Notes: generated by a model not told the origin, from the letters alone. DNA of 64,000 bases from Dioscorea cayenensis subsp. rotundata (GCF_009730915.1 NC_052487.1:4594649-4658648), one strand, 5' to 3'. Numbered from the stretch's first letter, positions 25,216 to 39,005 are shown. Numbers and translations are program-made.

Positions 25216-25964
25216 TTTTCAAATTACATCCAACAACCAAAAAAACTTCATTCTTAAAACAAGAAAAAAATCAGATAAATTTTTACTATGTAACTAAACT
25301 TAGGTTTATTTTCACTTTGATTACTGAATTTCAATTTGTATTAATTTGATCACTCAATTTTAATTTAATATCACCGGGTAATAAATCAAATATTTCAATC
25401 CCTAATTGATTACAAGACTATTTAAAAATCCAACTTAGTCTCACCATGACATATTACTAAGTTTATTGGAGGTGTTTATGTCATCGAAAAAGAGCAACAC
25501 CATTCATTTAAAGACTAAAATTTATTGATTTACTACCCGTGAAATCAAATTAAAATTGAATAATCAAATTGATATAAATTAAAGTTTAACAAGTCAAAGT
25601 CTAGGGATCTACTTAAAAAATTTACCAAAGAAATCTAAAACCCTATCCTAAACATAAAAATTTATCAATCCAAAAACTGGAATAATAAAATGATCATAAT
25701 AATCTCCGGCCCAAATTTCTCTCAATTCACACGGAAAAGAAACAAAACCCAAACATAAAAAGAACACACAGTTATTGAAAAACAAAACAAAATCAATGAT
25801 CAAAAGGGAACAAAAATAAAAAAAATAAAAGAACAAAACAAACCATCACTAGTTGGGGCTGGGGCAGGAGCCACGGCGTGAGCTGCCGGCAAGACGATCC
25901 CGAGAAGGAGAACCACCACCACCACCATCAATGTAAACCAAAACCTATGTATCACAACCGCCAT
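24656..25964 (-). CDS. Arabinogalactan peptide (AG-peptide, AGP16/20-like), GPI-anchored
   Basis: Exon 1 is 25844-25964 and exon 2 is 24656-24762 (phase-1 intron), giving 75 residues. Layout: N-terminal signal peptide (about 1-30, ending AAHA), a short mature core AVAPAPAPTSDG whose Ala-Pro repeats are the expected sites of proline hydroxylation and arabinogalactan attachment, then SIDQGIAYVLMLVALVLTY and IHPLDASSPYKLF, the conserved C-terminal GPI-anchor signal of AG-peptides. The product is a 10-13-residue glycopeptide anchored at the outer face of the plasma membrane. It converges on the MTM1 gene; the stop codons are about 300 bp apart. Confidence 0.93.
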
Positions 25965-26010
25965 TAGTCTCTTTATCTATCTTCCTCTCTCTGGGGACAA
26001 GATCTCTATT

Positions 26011-26013
<3 letters not shown>

Positions 26014-26057
<44 letters not shown>
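26014..26057. repeat. (GA)n run in the AG-peptide leader
   Basis: About 22 GA units, read as CT in the gene's direction, 50-93 bp upstream of the ATG at 25964. CT-rich leaders are common in plant 5'UTRs. Confidence 0.95.
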
Positions 26058-26060
<3 letters not shown>

Positions 26061-26149
26061 GGAGAGAAAAGAGAGCAAAATGAACCTCTTCTCTTCTCAC
26101 TTTTTCTTTTTGTCTTTTTCTCTTAAAGACGTTGAGCAAAATGAGGTGC

Positions 26150-26157
26150 TATTTATA
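26150..26157 (-). promoter_or_regulatory. TATA box of the AG-peptide gene
   Basis: TATAAATA on the minus strand, in a CTATATAAATAGC context, about 190 bp upstream of the start codon. It predicts a transcript start near 26120-26125 and a leader of ~160 nt that includes the CT run. Confidence 0.6.
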
Positions 26158-26394
26158 TAGGCAAAGGAAAGTTGGAGGAAAACGACAAAAGAAAAAGGTT
26201 ATGGGTCCCACAATGAAGATTAGTCCAGCCTGTGATTTCGTGGCACCTGTCGAGTTTTGTGGGCCCCAACGGCAAAAGAGTTGTGCGGGCCCGCCGTACT
26301 GCTACGTGGCATGAGTTGATTGAGTTTATTAGTTTTAAAAATGTTTTTACTTCTGTTGAATAATTGACTTATAGTTATAAGTTATAAAGAAATA

Positions 26395-26725
26395 CTCCCT
26401 ATGTTCTTTTGTAGTTGTCATATTTTTAAGTTTTTCTATATTTTTTTTACTCATTTTGTTTTTTTTATATGTTATGAATAATCGAATCTCACATATTAAA
26501 AAAGTTAATTATTTTATATAATTTAATAAAAAAATAGTTTTTTTTTTTCCAAAATTACCCCTAATTTATATTTTCACATTTCTCTCTCATATTAAATTTC
26601 AAGAAAAGAATTGAATAGAGTGTTAGGGTAATTTTGGAAAAAAATAAATAAATGCTTCTTGATGTTTAAAAATGACCGATAGAAAAGAACATGGGTTTAT
26701 GACAGATAAAAAGAAGCGAAGGGAG
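26395..26725. mobile_element. Stowaway-like MITE
   Basis: 331 bp bounded by CTCCCTATGTTC and an inverted GAAGCGAAGGGAG end, with TA on both sides (26393-26394 and 26726-26727), the target duplication of Tc1/mariner elements. CTCCCTCCGTT-type ends are the Stowaway hallmark. A second, partial copy seems to end at about 26990 (AATATGGGGAG followed by TA). Confidence 0.8.
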
Positions 26726-26990
26726 TACTTGTCTTATTAGAAACTTTGTGCAGCATTAAATAATGTTTTCTAAATTTACTCTTTAATTTAATGTACGTGT
26801 ACAATTTTTAATAAATCAAAATCAACTGAGCATTAAATTATATTCTCCACTAGTAAGATTTTAAATAGGGGTAATTTTAGAAAGTAATGGATTTTTTTAT
26901 AAAATATAAGTAATCAACTAATTTTAACTACTTTTTTTTTAATCGGTATGAATTAGTTAAATGTGACAACTAAAAAGGAATATGGGGAGT

Positions 26991-27233
26991 ATTGGACAAT
27001 TTTTTGTTAAAAAAAAATTTTTAATATAGTGGATTTTTATTTATGATATATATTTATAAACACTTTAATTTTTAAAATATAATAATAATTTTTTAAAATA
27101 AATGAACTAATAATCCAATGAATTCGATTTAATGGTAGATGAACTAGCAACTTTATAACCATCATGTGTTAAAGCACAAAGAGAAAGTAAAAGAGAGAAC
27201 AACAAAAACTAGGGTGAAAAAGACTAAATTACC

Positions 27234-27303
<70 letters not shown>

Positions 27304-28901
27304 TATATGAATATTATGTTTAAATGTTTGATTTAAATTAATTGTGTGGGTGTTAGTGTGCCTTGTCATGGTTCTATAATAGTTACTATAGAACTTGACT
27401 ATGGCATCAACACTCTTAAATTTATGTCTATAATGGAAAACAGGTTTTTTTTTTAAAAAAAAATTATTTGAAAACAAATATCAAATTTCAATTCAAAAGT
27501 TTGTCATTAAGACTTATATTAAATGGATTAAATTGAGTTGTTACAAAATAGTACTAAATCATTCAATTTCTTATAGATTTTTTTTTTGGGTTTTCAAAAA
27601 TTTTAAACATTTTATGCTGTGTTCAAATTTTGATGAAAACTTCATTTAATAAAATCTTTTAAACTTAGAATATAAGTTTTTTAATGCAAGTTATACAATT
27701 TTAAGTTTTGCCAATAATTTATATTTTGAGAAAGTGGGTTTAAACCTCAATCCATGAGCATGAGAACAGTGGACATATGTGTTAAAATATTAACTTCATG
27801 CCATTGCCAGTGCATTTCCTTGACGTAATTTGCCTACATTTCATTAAAAAAATATATTCTTTTTTTTTTTTAATTTCGTAATCACTAGAATCGATTATAT
27901 AATTAAATCGGTTACCCTATGACAGAGGTAGTTATCTCATATTACAAAAATTTAATCAAATACACTTACAAAAATTTGAATAAAATGACCAATGAAAAAA
28001 CTTTTTTTCGAGGGTTGATTTTAATAAAGAAAAATGCTCATAATATCACAAATTGAATATTAAATACTCTTACCTTACTGTGAATACTAAATAAGTACAA
28101 AAGCATCTTGTCATTTGAAACCTAAATAATGTTATTGAAATATGTAAGCAAATGCTTGCAATGGATTAGAAGCAGATAGGATTCTTCTTTCACATGGCAA
28201 GCTACCTTGTCAATGAAGCACCTCAAAAAGCAGCTTAGAATTATTAAAGGCACATATTTTTAGGTTCCACTGACTTTTATTCTATTTAATTGCGAGAAAG
28301 GGAAATCAGTTGAAGCCTTCATTTTAGCAAACTTTTTATATTTTTATTTAAATCTTTCTACAAGTGATGTTACAATCCATTTTATTCAAAAAAAAAAAAA
28401 ATGTTACAATCCAGTAAGTGGTGGCTTGTCTACGTTGCCACAATAAAAAGAAGGATCTTCAATCTTTTGACAAATATTAACTAATCATGAATTTTAGTAG
28501 ATAGATAAAATATCAACTCTCCATTTAAAAGAGGATGACTTACTACAAATTCAAGATCTATCTTAATAGGAAACTATTTTCCAAACGGTAAGAATTTTAT
28601 TACTTTAAGACTATTGTAGTTAGGATCACCGTTCATCACGCCAAATTTTTTTATTTTTATGCATAAAAATAATAGTTTAACACTCAATAAGATAAAACCT
28701 AATATGACTTTATACTAACAAATTGATGATCATCTTAAATAATATAAATAAATAAATGGTAATACATGTATAAATTTTTATTATATATTTTTTCTAAAAT
28801 ATCAAATGCATCATAACATGAAACTGTAAACATTAAAACACTTAAAAAAGCATTCATTTAATAGCATTTAATATTAAAAGAAAAAGAAAATACAATTAGT
28901 T
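26991..28901. other. AT-rich intergenic DNA
   Basis: Between the AG-peptide and neprosin genes. It holds a (TA)n run at 27236-27300, T- and A-runs, and no coding frame with family resemblance. Confidence 0.6.
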
Positions 28902-30633
28902 TCAAGAGCTAACTGGACCTCCAGGTCCACCAAAATAGAATGTGTCTTGAGTACCGCTGGAGTTAGTGAGAGGTCCAACTTTGTAATAATTGGGATATGA
29001 TGAAAGTGGATATAACTCATCTATCGGTAAATTTAGTGATTGTTGAGCTGCGTTTATGTATTTAATCTGTTGAAAAACACATGCTTTGTTAGCACCTTCA
29101 TCTGGGAAATGACCACTTCCCATGGGCGGCAATCCTGCATCTGGATACCCTTCAAATCCGGCGGTTCCACCAAAATGAAGCTTAGTGGCACGTTTACTTA
29201 AATTGGTGAAAAGTTTATTTGGCCAGTAACCTACTAGTTTTTTTTCAGATCCATAAACAAACCACCAATTTAGTGTTGCGGGATCCTGTCATAAAATCAT
29301 CTCCATTAGAACATACCCTAATCAAGTTAGGGTTGATCCAAATAGTAAAGATTTAGTTCACTTAAACAAATAATTTCAATTCTGACCATTTGTATATGCA
29401 AAAGAACACTTAATACCTCACTATTATAGAAAACAGGTGGATTAAGAAAAAAAAAAAACCCATACATGATATTACTCAAAACCCTTTTAAAGTTTTTGAC
29501 CCACTAATTTTTTAAAGCCACAGACTCTAAACTAGTTTATGTTCGACATACTAAGAGCTCCATAATTCAATAAAGAGTAAACTTTTCTCAACAACTTTTT
29601 TTTTCATATAAAAGAATTTAAACTTGAAACTATTTGCTTAAAGACCCAAAATCTATCATTTGGACTAACCTATGATAGTTTTAGTGTTTTTTAAATAAAA
29701 TATATAAATTATAGTAAATTTTAATTTATTAATTTTAATAAAAAATAAAAAAAATATGTAAATAATAATTATGAATGAAAATAGAGAGAAAAGAAAAAAA
29801 AATTACTTTGAAAACAGAAATGTGAACGCCATATTGTGGGCCATTATAAGTGGAGACAGGTTTAATGGCAATTCCAAGAGGTATATCTTGACTGACTTGA
29901 ACAAACCCAGGGCATCTCATATCCACACACCCTGTTCTTCTGAAGCCATCATCCTACAAATAAATAAATAAAATAAAATAAATTTGATAAGTTTAAAAGA
30001 TTTAATAAATAAATAAATAAATAAAAACATTTAATTGACAAGCTTGCTTACTGTCCAAGAAGTAGCTAGCCTTGTGTTCTTATCCCCATATACTGAGTCA
30101 TCTACCTATATATATATATATATATATATAATGTCTAATTAAGAACAATTTTTTTTTAAAAAAAAAAGGAAGTAAAAAAGAAAAATAAGAAGAAAAAAAA
30201 AAACTTACAGTCCATCCAATGACTAATTGATCAGAATGGTCCTTATCATCATCATCATTACCAATCCAAAAGAAGGCAGAGGAGAATTGAGTGTTTGTGA
30301 GTTGAGGCAAACCATAGACATTGATGAATGCTGAAGCACCATAATACTCATAGTTTTCTCCATATGGAGTATGCCATATTGCCCACTATAATATATAACA
30401 TCAAAATAATTAAAAACATTATGCATAAATTAAAATTAATCTAATCACTATATATATTATTCACAAAATAAGTAACTCTCTAAATTTTTTTGAAGTTTTT
30501 TTTTAAATGAATACCTTTTGGTATTCATTATATATATTGTATGGACTTTATTTGCATTCATTGTTATATGTATGTGAGAATCTTTTAAGATAGTTATTAT
30601 ATATACATACGAGAAGAAAAATTAAACGGAGAA

Positions 30634-30666
<33 letters not shown>

Positions 30667-31486
30667 ATCTAGCTATCTAGGTATTTGTGCATTTCATGAA
30701 AATATATTTACAAAAATTTTTTAAAGATTATTTTGGGGGTGTTGTGTACATTTGTTGGTAATATTATAATTTACAATATTTTATATATTATATATTTAAT
30801 AATAAGCAAATCAACATATTTAAGGATTAAAAGTTACAATATAGTTTGATTATTTGAATATTATTTTCCACTGAATTTTATAGGATGATTTCATACAATT
30901 GTGTATCATTATTAAAAAAATTCAGTGTTGAACTTTGAAAATGATTATATGAATGTAGGCTCATCCACAAAATGGATGAGATCCCATGGCTTTTTGAAAG
31001 AAACAATCATCAAATGATTTTACATGGAAGAGTCATCATATGAAATCTCTTTAATTTAGTTTAACTAAAAAAATGATTTATTTATTTTTTAAAAAATAAA
31101 TATTTCTAAAAACAATAGGGTGTTTTAGTGAGATAAATATGAAAGAAAACAAACAGAACAAAATGGAAATAAGTAATATGATATATAAAAATTAAGAAAA
31201 AAGATTACCTGTTGTTCAAAACTATTTATATGGACAAGATTGGGAGATGAAGAAGAAGAAGAATGCATCATCATCATTTTACTGTGCTTCAAAGTTGATC
31301 TCATTCCCATAATAAGTTCTTCCTTTCTAACTCTCTTTATAACCACGGTTCCTTTTGGACACCTCTCACTTTGCAATCCAACATGCATTAATTTTGAACT
31401 ATTTAATGAATTTTCATCAAATAATCCTTTTGGATAATAACTTGGCCTTAACTGCAAAATAATCATACACAAATATATTCATAATT

Positions 31487-31534
<48 letters not shown>

Positions 31535-31912
31535 CTATGGAATTAATAATAATATTATAAGATGAAGAAGAGGACCTGAATTTTATGATGTTTGAGAGAT
31601 GGATGATCAAAAGCTGGTTGTTTGTAGATATCAACACAATCATATATGTCTCCATTTTCCTATCAGAATTAAATGAAAAAACAAAAAGAAAATTTAAATA
31701 AAAATAATTATATTAAACTTTGATTAGTGTTAAGAAAAATTAATTAATTATGATTAATTGTGACTTACTATTATGGTTTTGATGGCTGGCTTGTTGAGAA
31801 GCTTTAGTTGTCTCTCAATCTCCAAGTCTTCTTCAATTGTGAGGTTATATCCATTACCAAACACAAAGCTTGGAACTAAATGAAGCCAAATGAAAATTAG
31901 AGCAAGCATCAT
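28902..31912 (-). CDS. Secreted neprosin-domain protein (DUF239), catalytic glutamates apparently lost
   Basis: Seven exons: 31769-31912, 31576-31659, 31209-31451, 30209-30385, 30052-30105, 29807-29953, 28902-29285; 410 residues. A signal peptide ([19 protein letters not shown]) is followed by the neprosin activation-peptide region ([16 protein letters not shown]) and the neprosin domain: [53 protein letters not shown] and the closing [10 protein letters not shown]. The family namesake, neprosin of Nepenthes, is a prolyl endopeptidase using two glutamates. In relatives these lie, as I recall, in E(A/V)GW and WGGE motifs; here the matching spots read VIGWT and FGGTAG. An apoplastic or wall role is inferred. 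Low-complexity DDDDKD and [11 protein letters not shown] stretches are unusual. Two adjacent Mets could start the protein; the first is given. Confidence 0.9.
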
Positions 31913-31929
31913 CTCTAATATGCTTGTAA

Positions 31930-31953
31930 TGTTTAATTTCTCTACCTTCTGAT

Positions 31954-31987
<34 letters not shown>

Positions 31988-32352
31988 TAAAGATTCAGGT
32001 ATTATTTATAGGTTTATTTTAAACAAATAAAACAAAAAAATGATTGAGATATTAGCTAATAATATTGAAAATTTTAAACAAAAGTTTAGTTTTGAAATTT
32101 CATTTTAGTTTGTTAGATTTGTTTATTTGTTTGTTTGTTTTGATGTTGTAAGATCATATAGTTATCTTAATATTATCATTCTTCTTTTAATTTTAATAAT
32201 AATTTTTCATTTGTTTTGTTACCTACACCAATTGCATAATACCCCTTATTAATAACAAATTTATCAAATAATAAAAAACAAGCCATAACCATAAAATTAC
32301 AAGCAGATCAACTCACAAATAATATAACTATAATATCATCATCTTCTTCTTC

Positions 32353-32412
<60 letters not shown>

Positions 32413-32743
32413 GTGCTTTTTTTGCTTACAATTTTTGCTATTATCTTATATATACAATTTAAGTGGATGGAAAAAAAAAGAAATGAACAAAATCAGAATG
32501 ATAAGCTTTTCTTATTTTTTTTTGAAATAATTAAAGGCTGACATTTATAATAAGACAAACTCTAGGCCCTTACATAAAACACCAAAACATAAATATTTCA
32601 AACACTCAAACAATACCACAAAACAAAGTCACATAAACTCAAAATAATAACCAACAATTAATTAACTTCTCTCTGATTCAGGCATGCAAGTCATAATTAA
32701 GTTCAACCTCTTCTTCTTCACAGCAACAAAACCTCTCAATTCA
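31930..32743. other. Intergenic DNA with TA and AAT microsatellites
   Basis: Promoter side of the neprosin gene and 3' side of the small DUF7722-like gene. Contains (TA)n at about 31957-31983 and (AAT)n at 32357-32411. No further gene seen. Confidence 0.6.
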
Positions 32744-33004
32744 CTAGTAATGAGTAGCAATTGTAGCAGTAGTAGTCCAAAGGAAGGCCCCCATGGCAAA
32801 TGTCCTCTTCTCGGCGACGCCACCGGAGGCCGGCAAACCATACTGAGCTAACAAACAGTCCAACCTCCATTCCGGCATGTTCTCATACTCTTCCTTGCTG
32901 TACCTTGGATAGTGCAATGGCATCTTAAACCTCTCACACTTTTCCTTCTTCCCATTATAACCATCTACACTATTACTACTATTACTCTTTGCCATTGTCT
33001 CCAT
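32744..33004 (-). CDS. Small plant-specific protein, DUF7722-like
   Basis: A single-exon 86-residue frame. The core RFKMPLHYPRYSKEEYENMP, then EWRLDCLLAQYGLP and KRTFAMGAFLW, matches a family of short plant proteins of unknown function that I recall as DUF7722. Cysteine, tryptophan and proline positions of that core are kept. There is no signal peptide or membrane segment; the N-terminus is Ser/Asn/Lys-rich. Two candidate starts (M1 and M4) lie close together. The region upstream contains a TA run (33052-33077) that may serve as a TATA region. Function unknown. Confidence 0.8.
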   Translation of the reverse strand: METMAKSNSSNSVDGYNGKKEKCERFKMPLHYPRYSKEEYENMPEWRLDCLLAQYGLPASGGVAEKRTFAMGAFLWTTTATIATHY

Positions 33005-33047
33005 CTAATCTTAATTCTCTTGCATTGAAGTCCTCTGAGTTTTCTTA

Positions 33048-33078
<31 letters not shown>

Positions 33079-33902
33079 GAATGGTATTGCTATTTATATT
33101 CATAGATAGTATCAAAAGAAAAAAGCTTTGGTAGTATCATAACTTTGGAGAATTTTGTATGTTGTTGTATTGTTTAATTTTAAGTTTGTAGAAACCTTTT
33201 TTTATTGGGCGAACCTGACGAGAAGAACATAAACCGTTGATGATCGTCACTATCAACTATGAAAAGAGATTTTTTTATATAATTAATTACGCACTTTTGT
33301 AGGGTTTTTGTGTAATTTTTTAATTTGTAATTGTTTTTTTAAATCAATGGGAAATGACTTCAGAGACAAAGAAAATTCTTCCTTTTTTTTTCAAGAATAT
33401 AGAAACACAGCTGTTTAATTGAAGGGGGAAATCAAAAAGCTTGGAAACAATAGAAAATGAGTGAAAGAAAAATAAAAATAAAATGAAATAATTCACTTGC
33501 AATTATCCAAATGATTTTATCCATGTTACTCTCTAAATTCTCAATTCAACACATGTTCTCAGAGTTCATCCTAACAAAGAGACTCCTTCAAACAATTGAG
33601 TCCATAAAAGTCTAATAGATTAATGAGAACAATGATAAGTAAGAATAAAAGGGAAAAGAAAAAAAAAGAAAAATGTGTACTTAGTGTGACAATTTCAAGT
33701 CCACATTGCTTGCATTATGTGGTTCAATCCTAAATAATATCTTTCCTTCCAAATAAGGTTCACCATCTGGTCAGGCTTTGCAAGGATTTAGCTTCATTGG
33801 TCGGAAAAGCTTCCTGTATTTCATCTTGTGAAAGCTGAAATCGATTAACAGTCAATGTCGGTGTTGATATTTGGTAATCAATGAAGAACATGATTCGACT
33901 GT
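33005..33902. other. Intergenic DNA, no gene seen
   Basis: Promoter of the DUF7722-like gene and 3' flank of the transporter gene. AT-rich with no recognisable features beyond the TA run at 33052-33077. Confidence 0.6.
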
Positions 33903-36733
33903 TCAGTCAACGACGACATCCTTGAGAGTATCATGGTCAGTCTTTGGTGCTGTTGGCATATCGATAAGCATTTGTGGAGGAGCAAAGTACATGTGCACCG
34001 ACATCATGCAGATTGTGATGCCCAAGAAAAGCTATGGAAAAAAGAAGAAAAACATGTGGATAATAGCACAGCATATGAAACAGATAACATTGGCACGCCA
34101 TAACGAAAACTGAAGGAGTAGAGCTGATATTTATGAATTAAACATATGTACCTGAATGGTTGGCTGGAAACTGAAAAGATATATCGATATAATCATTGTT
34201 AGCAGCATTGCCATCGAAGTTGCATATACCTGAACAGAGTTATTAAACAAAAGAGAAAGTTCACTATATACTGGAGGACAGTACGAAAGTCACATATGCA
34301 TAATTGTGGTCAAATATGGGCCTCAAAACCCGGAAATCACAATATCTACAGGAGGTCAGCAAAGCAATTAGGAAGGTTTTTCCAGTATTACTTGAGCCCA
34401 GATAAGTACCCTTTTTTCACATTTATCATATATTGTAGCATTGACATGTTTCCTTCAATGGTAAAGCAACAATATAAGTGAAATTAAGATGAACTTAAAG
34501 TAGAAAAGTATAATACCATAGATGTCCTGTAGGCTGTAGGCATATTAACAGAACAAACATATTAAATTTGACAAACCTCTGTGCTTCTTCTCAGTGTCAT
34601 GCTTATGATAGAAAGTATATGGATGATATTCTAGACAGAAATACATCACATTTTGATGCACTTAAATTATTACCATATGCAGAGAACATGAGAGTTAGTT
34701 ACCTTGATAATGTTATCAGCATATTTCATCAACCATGACACGAGCAGCCCACTTGATCCTAGATTCAATACAACCAACCATGTTGTAAGAGTGTAACCAT
34801 TAAAAAGACGTTGCCACCAAGGTCCCTTATCAAAACCAATTCTAAAATCATCCCAGAGAAGCCGTAACATATTAAAGATGGCACCGAACCTGTCAAAAGC
34901 TATCAACATTATTAGAGAACTGAACACAACGTTAAGTTCTTTATAGAAATAAATCAATCATACTTTTCAGTTGGGAAGTAATCTCAAATGGTTATGCTTG
35001 TCTACAGTCATGCCTATGAAAGATAAAATATCGTATTATGTTGAAAAGCAAAAGAGCTAGAGAACAGGGTTTATAAGGATACCTACGTATATAATTGTAC
35101 ATTCTGCCAATACAAGCTGTCATTGTTCTTCTTCATTAGATACTCAGTATACACACCAGCCAGGGCTGAAAGACAGGCAGAAACCAGTCCAAGAATATAG
35201 CCTTGTATAGGTGATGAAAAGATGGAATCACAAGTAGCTTCTCCGCATCCTTTGACCTGCATGGAACCCAACAATGTGCTTTTCTTGTTAACCACAAGAC
35301 AACAAGTTGGAAATGTCCATTCAATAGTAAAGAAAGACAAAAGGATAGTTAGCTTTGGAAATTAGTTACAGTATAAAACTATTAATTATGCTAAACAGCT
35401 TCTCAAGGTTACTCATATAAACCATTTTTTTTTAATGTTTTTCTATAGAGCATATAGAGGACAGCAATAGAAGGGGCTGTACATCAAATTTAAGGGATTA
35501 GACAAAACTAACTCCAATAAACCTAACTTGCATGCAAGGATTGATGGAATTTTGTTTTACTTAAGCCTGGTAAGCAATTTATGAAATACAGACAACTAGG
35601 ATGTTATTTTGAGCTTAAGTGTTGATCTTTGGTGAGCAGAACAAAGAAGTACATACAGAATAACTTTGGAAAACTTCTTTCTTATTACTGATGAAAAGTT
35701 AGTTCTAAGTAAAAATATAGAAGAATTATTAAAGTAAGCAAACCTGGCTTGTGGTTGTCCCAACAGCCAAAAGAACAATAGCCATCCACTGTAGGTTTGA
35801 CAACTTCCTCTTCAAGAACAGCCTAAAGTATCAAAATTAAATTTTTTAACGTAAGGCCCGACATCTATACAAAAAATATCACCATTAATCCATCTATGAA
35901 ATGGCTAAGACCAAGAGTTAATTGCTAAGTTCATACATAATTACGTTAAGACAATGCAATCCTTGAAATGGAGAAGCACCTAAATAAAATCCCAGTTGTG
36001 ACAATTTTCAAATTGCCCATTATTTGATAAGTTGATGGATCCACGTAAGTTAATGTTGCAAACTGAACATTGTTGTGGACAAGGTATATGATAGAAGGAA
36101 TTGGAAACAGCCGCACAGTCTTCCATTCAGTTGTCATCCTTGGTGGGGATGATCCTTTACACTCTTGCCATAGAAGGAAACTAGACACCAGGAGCTGATC
36201 AAGTAAAAACAAAGAGAGTCAGCAAGACCCAAGATGCTTAAGAAAAAGGAAACTTTGCCTGAAACCCCAGATACCCCTTTGTTCATTAAAGATTTGCATT
36301 ACAATGCTACAGGTGAATTGATGCATGAGAATGCTAAAGAGCAGATTATGGGACCTTGAAGATTTCTGCAAGAAATGGAATGGTGGCGTAATCATATCTA
36401 TATCTGCCATTAGTTTGGGAGAGAGTTGTCAGAATTCCCTGCCATGCAAACAAAAATGTATGTTGGCCAGTAAATATTTGTCATTAATGAAACAAAAAGG
36501 GATTATAAGCTTCATCTGCAGTTGAAAATCAAACATTATCTACAATACTAGTGAATAAAACGTTACAAGTAGCAGATATTCATGAGCATTACCCACATCC
36601 CACTTCAAAAACCAACTTGTGAATGTAAATATTTGCAACAAATGTAGTTATTATAGTACAAAGGATTAGAAAACCCAATGTGCAGTAAAAATTCAAAATA
36701 TTATCCATTGTATCAAAGACTAAATGCTACAAG

Positions 36734-36764
<31 letters not shown>

Positions 36765-37457
36765 GGTGAATTCAAAACTAATTCACTTCCAGCCTTACTA
36801 AAGAAACGTGAAATAGAACATCATCCACAAATCAATTAAACATTCCAACATCTCTTCTCATAAGCAGAAGTCACAGTACAGCACACAAATAAATGTTTAA
36901 CTGTTGAAACAAAGAATGAACATATATTCAGTAAGACATCAACACACTATAAAAATTCTAATCCAACATGAAGAGATCCTTAAAAACATTGGATAAACTT
37001 CAACTACATGAAAAATACATGGAAAGCTCTTGCCTTTTCCTTTTTTCCTTTTTCCAAAATAGTCTTCTGTAGGGTTACCCACTAAGCATTCAATTAATCA
37101 AAATTTCCCGATTGAAGACTACGCCCACTTTCAATAAAATATAAACAAAAACAACAACAATAGCAATAGCAATAGCAATAGCAATAACAGTCCAATCATC
37201 ACCAAACAATCGCATCTTTTGACCATCAAAAAACCCCATTTTAATCCTAATTCATAATTCATCACACAAACACCAAAAAAAAAAAAGATATTGAAAAAAT
37301 GAAACAAAATGGCAAAATAGATGCAATCAACTATGAAAAATCGGAAGAAAAAGTAGATCAAATGGAAATTGGGTAAGAATTGAGGATTGGGGTTGAAGCA
37401 AAGGACCTGAGAACTTGTGAGAAGAGTGAGAAGCGCCGCAACGAAGTACCAACGCAT
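33903..37457 (-). CDS. CMP-sialic-acid-transporter-like nucleotide-sugar transporter (At5g41760 type)
   Basis: Eight exons: 37407-37457, 36355-36438, 35980-36194, 35744-35822, 35087-35256, 34703-34889, 34152-34229, 33903-34031; 330 residues. The frame closes across all splice sites. Family blocks: YDYATIPFLAEIFK, TYVDPSTYQIMGNLKIVTTG, KKNNDSLYWQNVQLY, DDFRIGFDKGPWWQRLF and LVSWLMKYADNI. These are hallmarks of the Golgi CMP-sialic acid/UDP-galactose transporter family, about ten membrane segments exchanging nucleotide sugars for nucleotide monophosphate. Plants make little or no sialic acid, so the true substrate may be CMP-Kdo or another sugar. I start at MRWYFVAALL; an in-frame ATG 69 bp upstream (37526) would add 23 basic residues not usual in the family. 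Confidence 0.93.
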
Positions 37458-37526
37458 GACTGCGCTTTGCTCACTGCTCCGCTTCACTCCGGCGAATCCC
37501 TCCCTCACTCTCTCAAGATCACGCAA

Positions 37527-39005
37527 GAGCGTGAAAAATGTTGAAGAGAGGACGGGTGGAATCGCCGTCCTATCAATGAAATTTGTTTTTTTTTGCGCAT
37601 ATACCCTTGAAAAATTATAATTACAAATGTAACCCTATAAAAGTAAGATATTTATAATAAAGTCCTTTGAAAAAACTACTTGCTCTAAAAAAAATAGTTT
37701 GATGAACATAGTTTGATGAAAATATGAAATAATAAAAGTACTAAAAAAAAAACCTCTACCAGTGGGTGGTTTTTTTTTTTGGGCATATTTTAAATATTTA
37801 TTTATTGATACCTTATTATCTGATTTTTTAGTACATATTCCCACAACTGTTCTTTGTATTTGCAATATGTTTGTAGTGATAAAATATATTTATATTTATT
37901 AGAATTGAAATGGGGTGAAAACACTTTCAAATAATTTATAATTTATTTAATAATAATAATTATTATTATATTATTTTTAAATTACTTTTAAAAACGTCAA
38001 ACACAATTACATATGCTTTGATTAACATAGCTGCTTAAAACCTAAATTGTTACAGTTATATATATATATATATAATTGTATTTTCACTTTATTCCTTTAG
38101 TAAATACAACATGATAAAAAAATGAATGATGGAAAAACAATATTTTTCAAAAAATTCCTTTTATTCTGTTTGAAAGTTTATCCCACGTGTTTTAAAAAAA
38201 CATCTAAATCACTTATTTAAATGATTTAAATTTTTATTATTTGAACCACTTCGATTATTTAGTGTTTTACCATATGTAGTTCCACATTGTACATAGATAC
38301 AAATATTAGCCGGGTTCTACACAAAAGCATGATATTTAGGCTATTTTTTTTTTTCATTAATTAGCTAATTGAGTTTATATTTCACTGTTTCTTATTTAAT
38401 TAAAACCATATTTAAAACAATTGCACTTAATCAGAAGCTAAAACAAAGCAGAATACTCATCAATGGCGGGAAGCAAATAACCGTTAGGCCAACAGAATTT
38501 CAAACTTTTAGGTAGGAAAAAAAAATTTCCCAAAGAGACAAAAAAATAAAATAACTAAAAAAAAGAAAATAATAATAACGAATAAATCTCTGTCTTCAAC
38601 TGCCATTCCAAATCTAAGCCTACTAGTACGCCCCTTCATTCATCACAGGTCTGGTGCTCAGAGCTCAAACAATGTTTCTCCCAATTCCCAAAATAGCCCT
38701 CCCTTCTTCTCTCCTCCCTTCTTTGGAGGAGAATTCATCATCCTCATTCTCTCTTGGTTAGCTATCCTTTCTTCCTTTCAAATCTGGTAAGCATTCTTGC
38801 ATTTATTTGATTTGCATGTCTTCTTGTTTGTGCTTCATATCTCTTTCATACAATGTTCAATGCCTGTGAACTGCTTGTTTAATGAATGAAATTGTAGAAA
38901 AAGTTGTGATTTTTATTATCATGTGGTTGTTCAATCAGCAATCTAGAAAAACCATAGAATTGAAGAGATTCTTGTTGCATAAATTGCTCCTTCCCTGGCT
39001 TGGCA
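37527..39005. other. Intergenic region between divergent transporter and pseudokinase genes
   Basis: Shared upstream region of two divergently transcribed genes. AT-rich; short TA run near 38060. From about 38640 the sequence looks like the 5'UTR of the pseudokinase, with a possible leader intron starting at the GTAAGC near 38787. Confidence 0.5.

Noticed and set aside
37407-37526. A 23-residue N-terminal extension of the nucleotide-sugar transporter
   Set aside because: The in-frame upstream ATG adds charged residues absent from the family; MRWYFVA matches the usual start.
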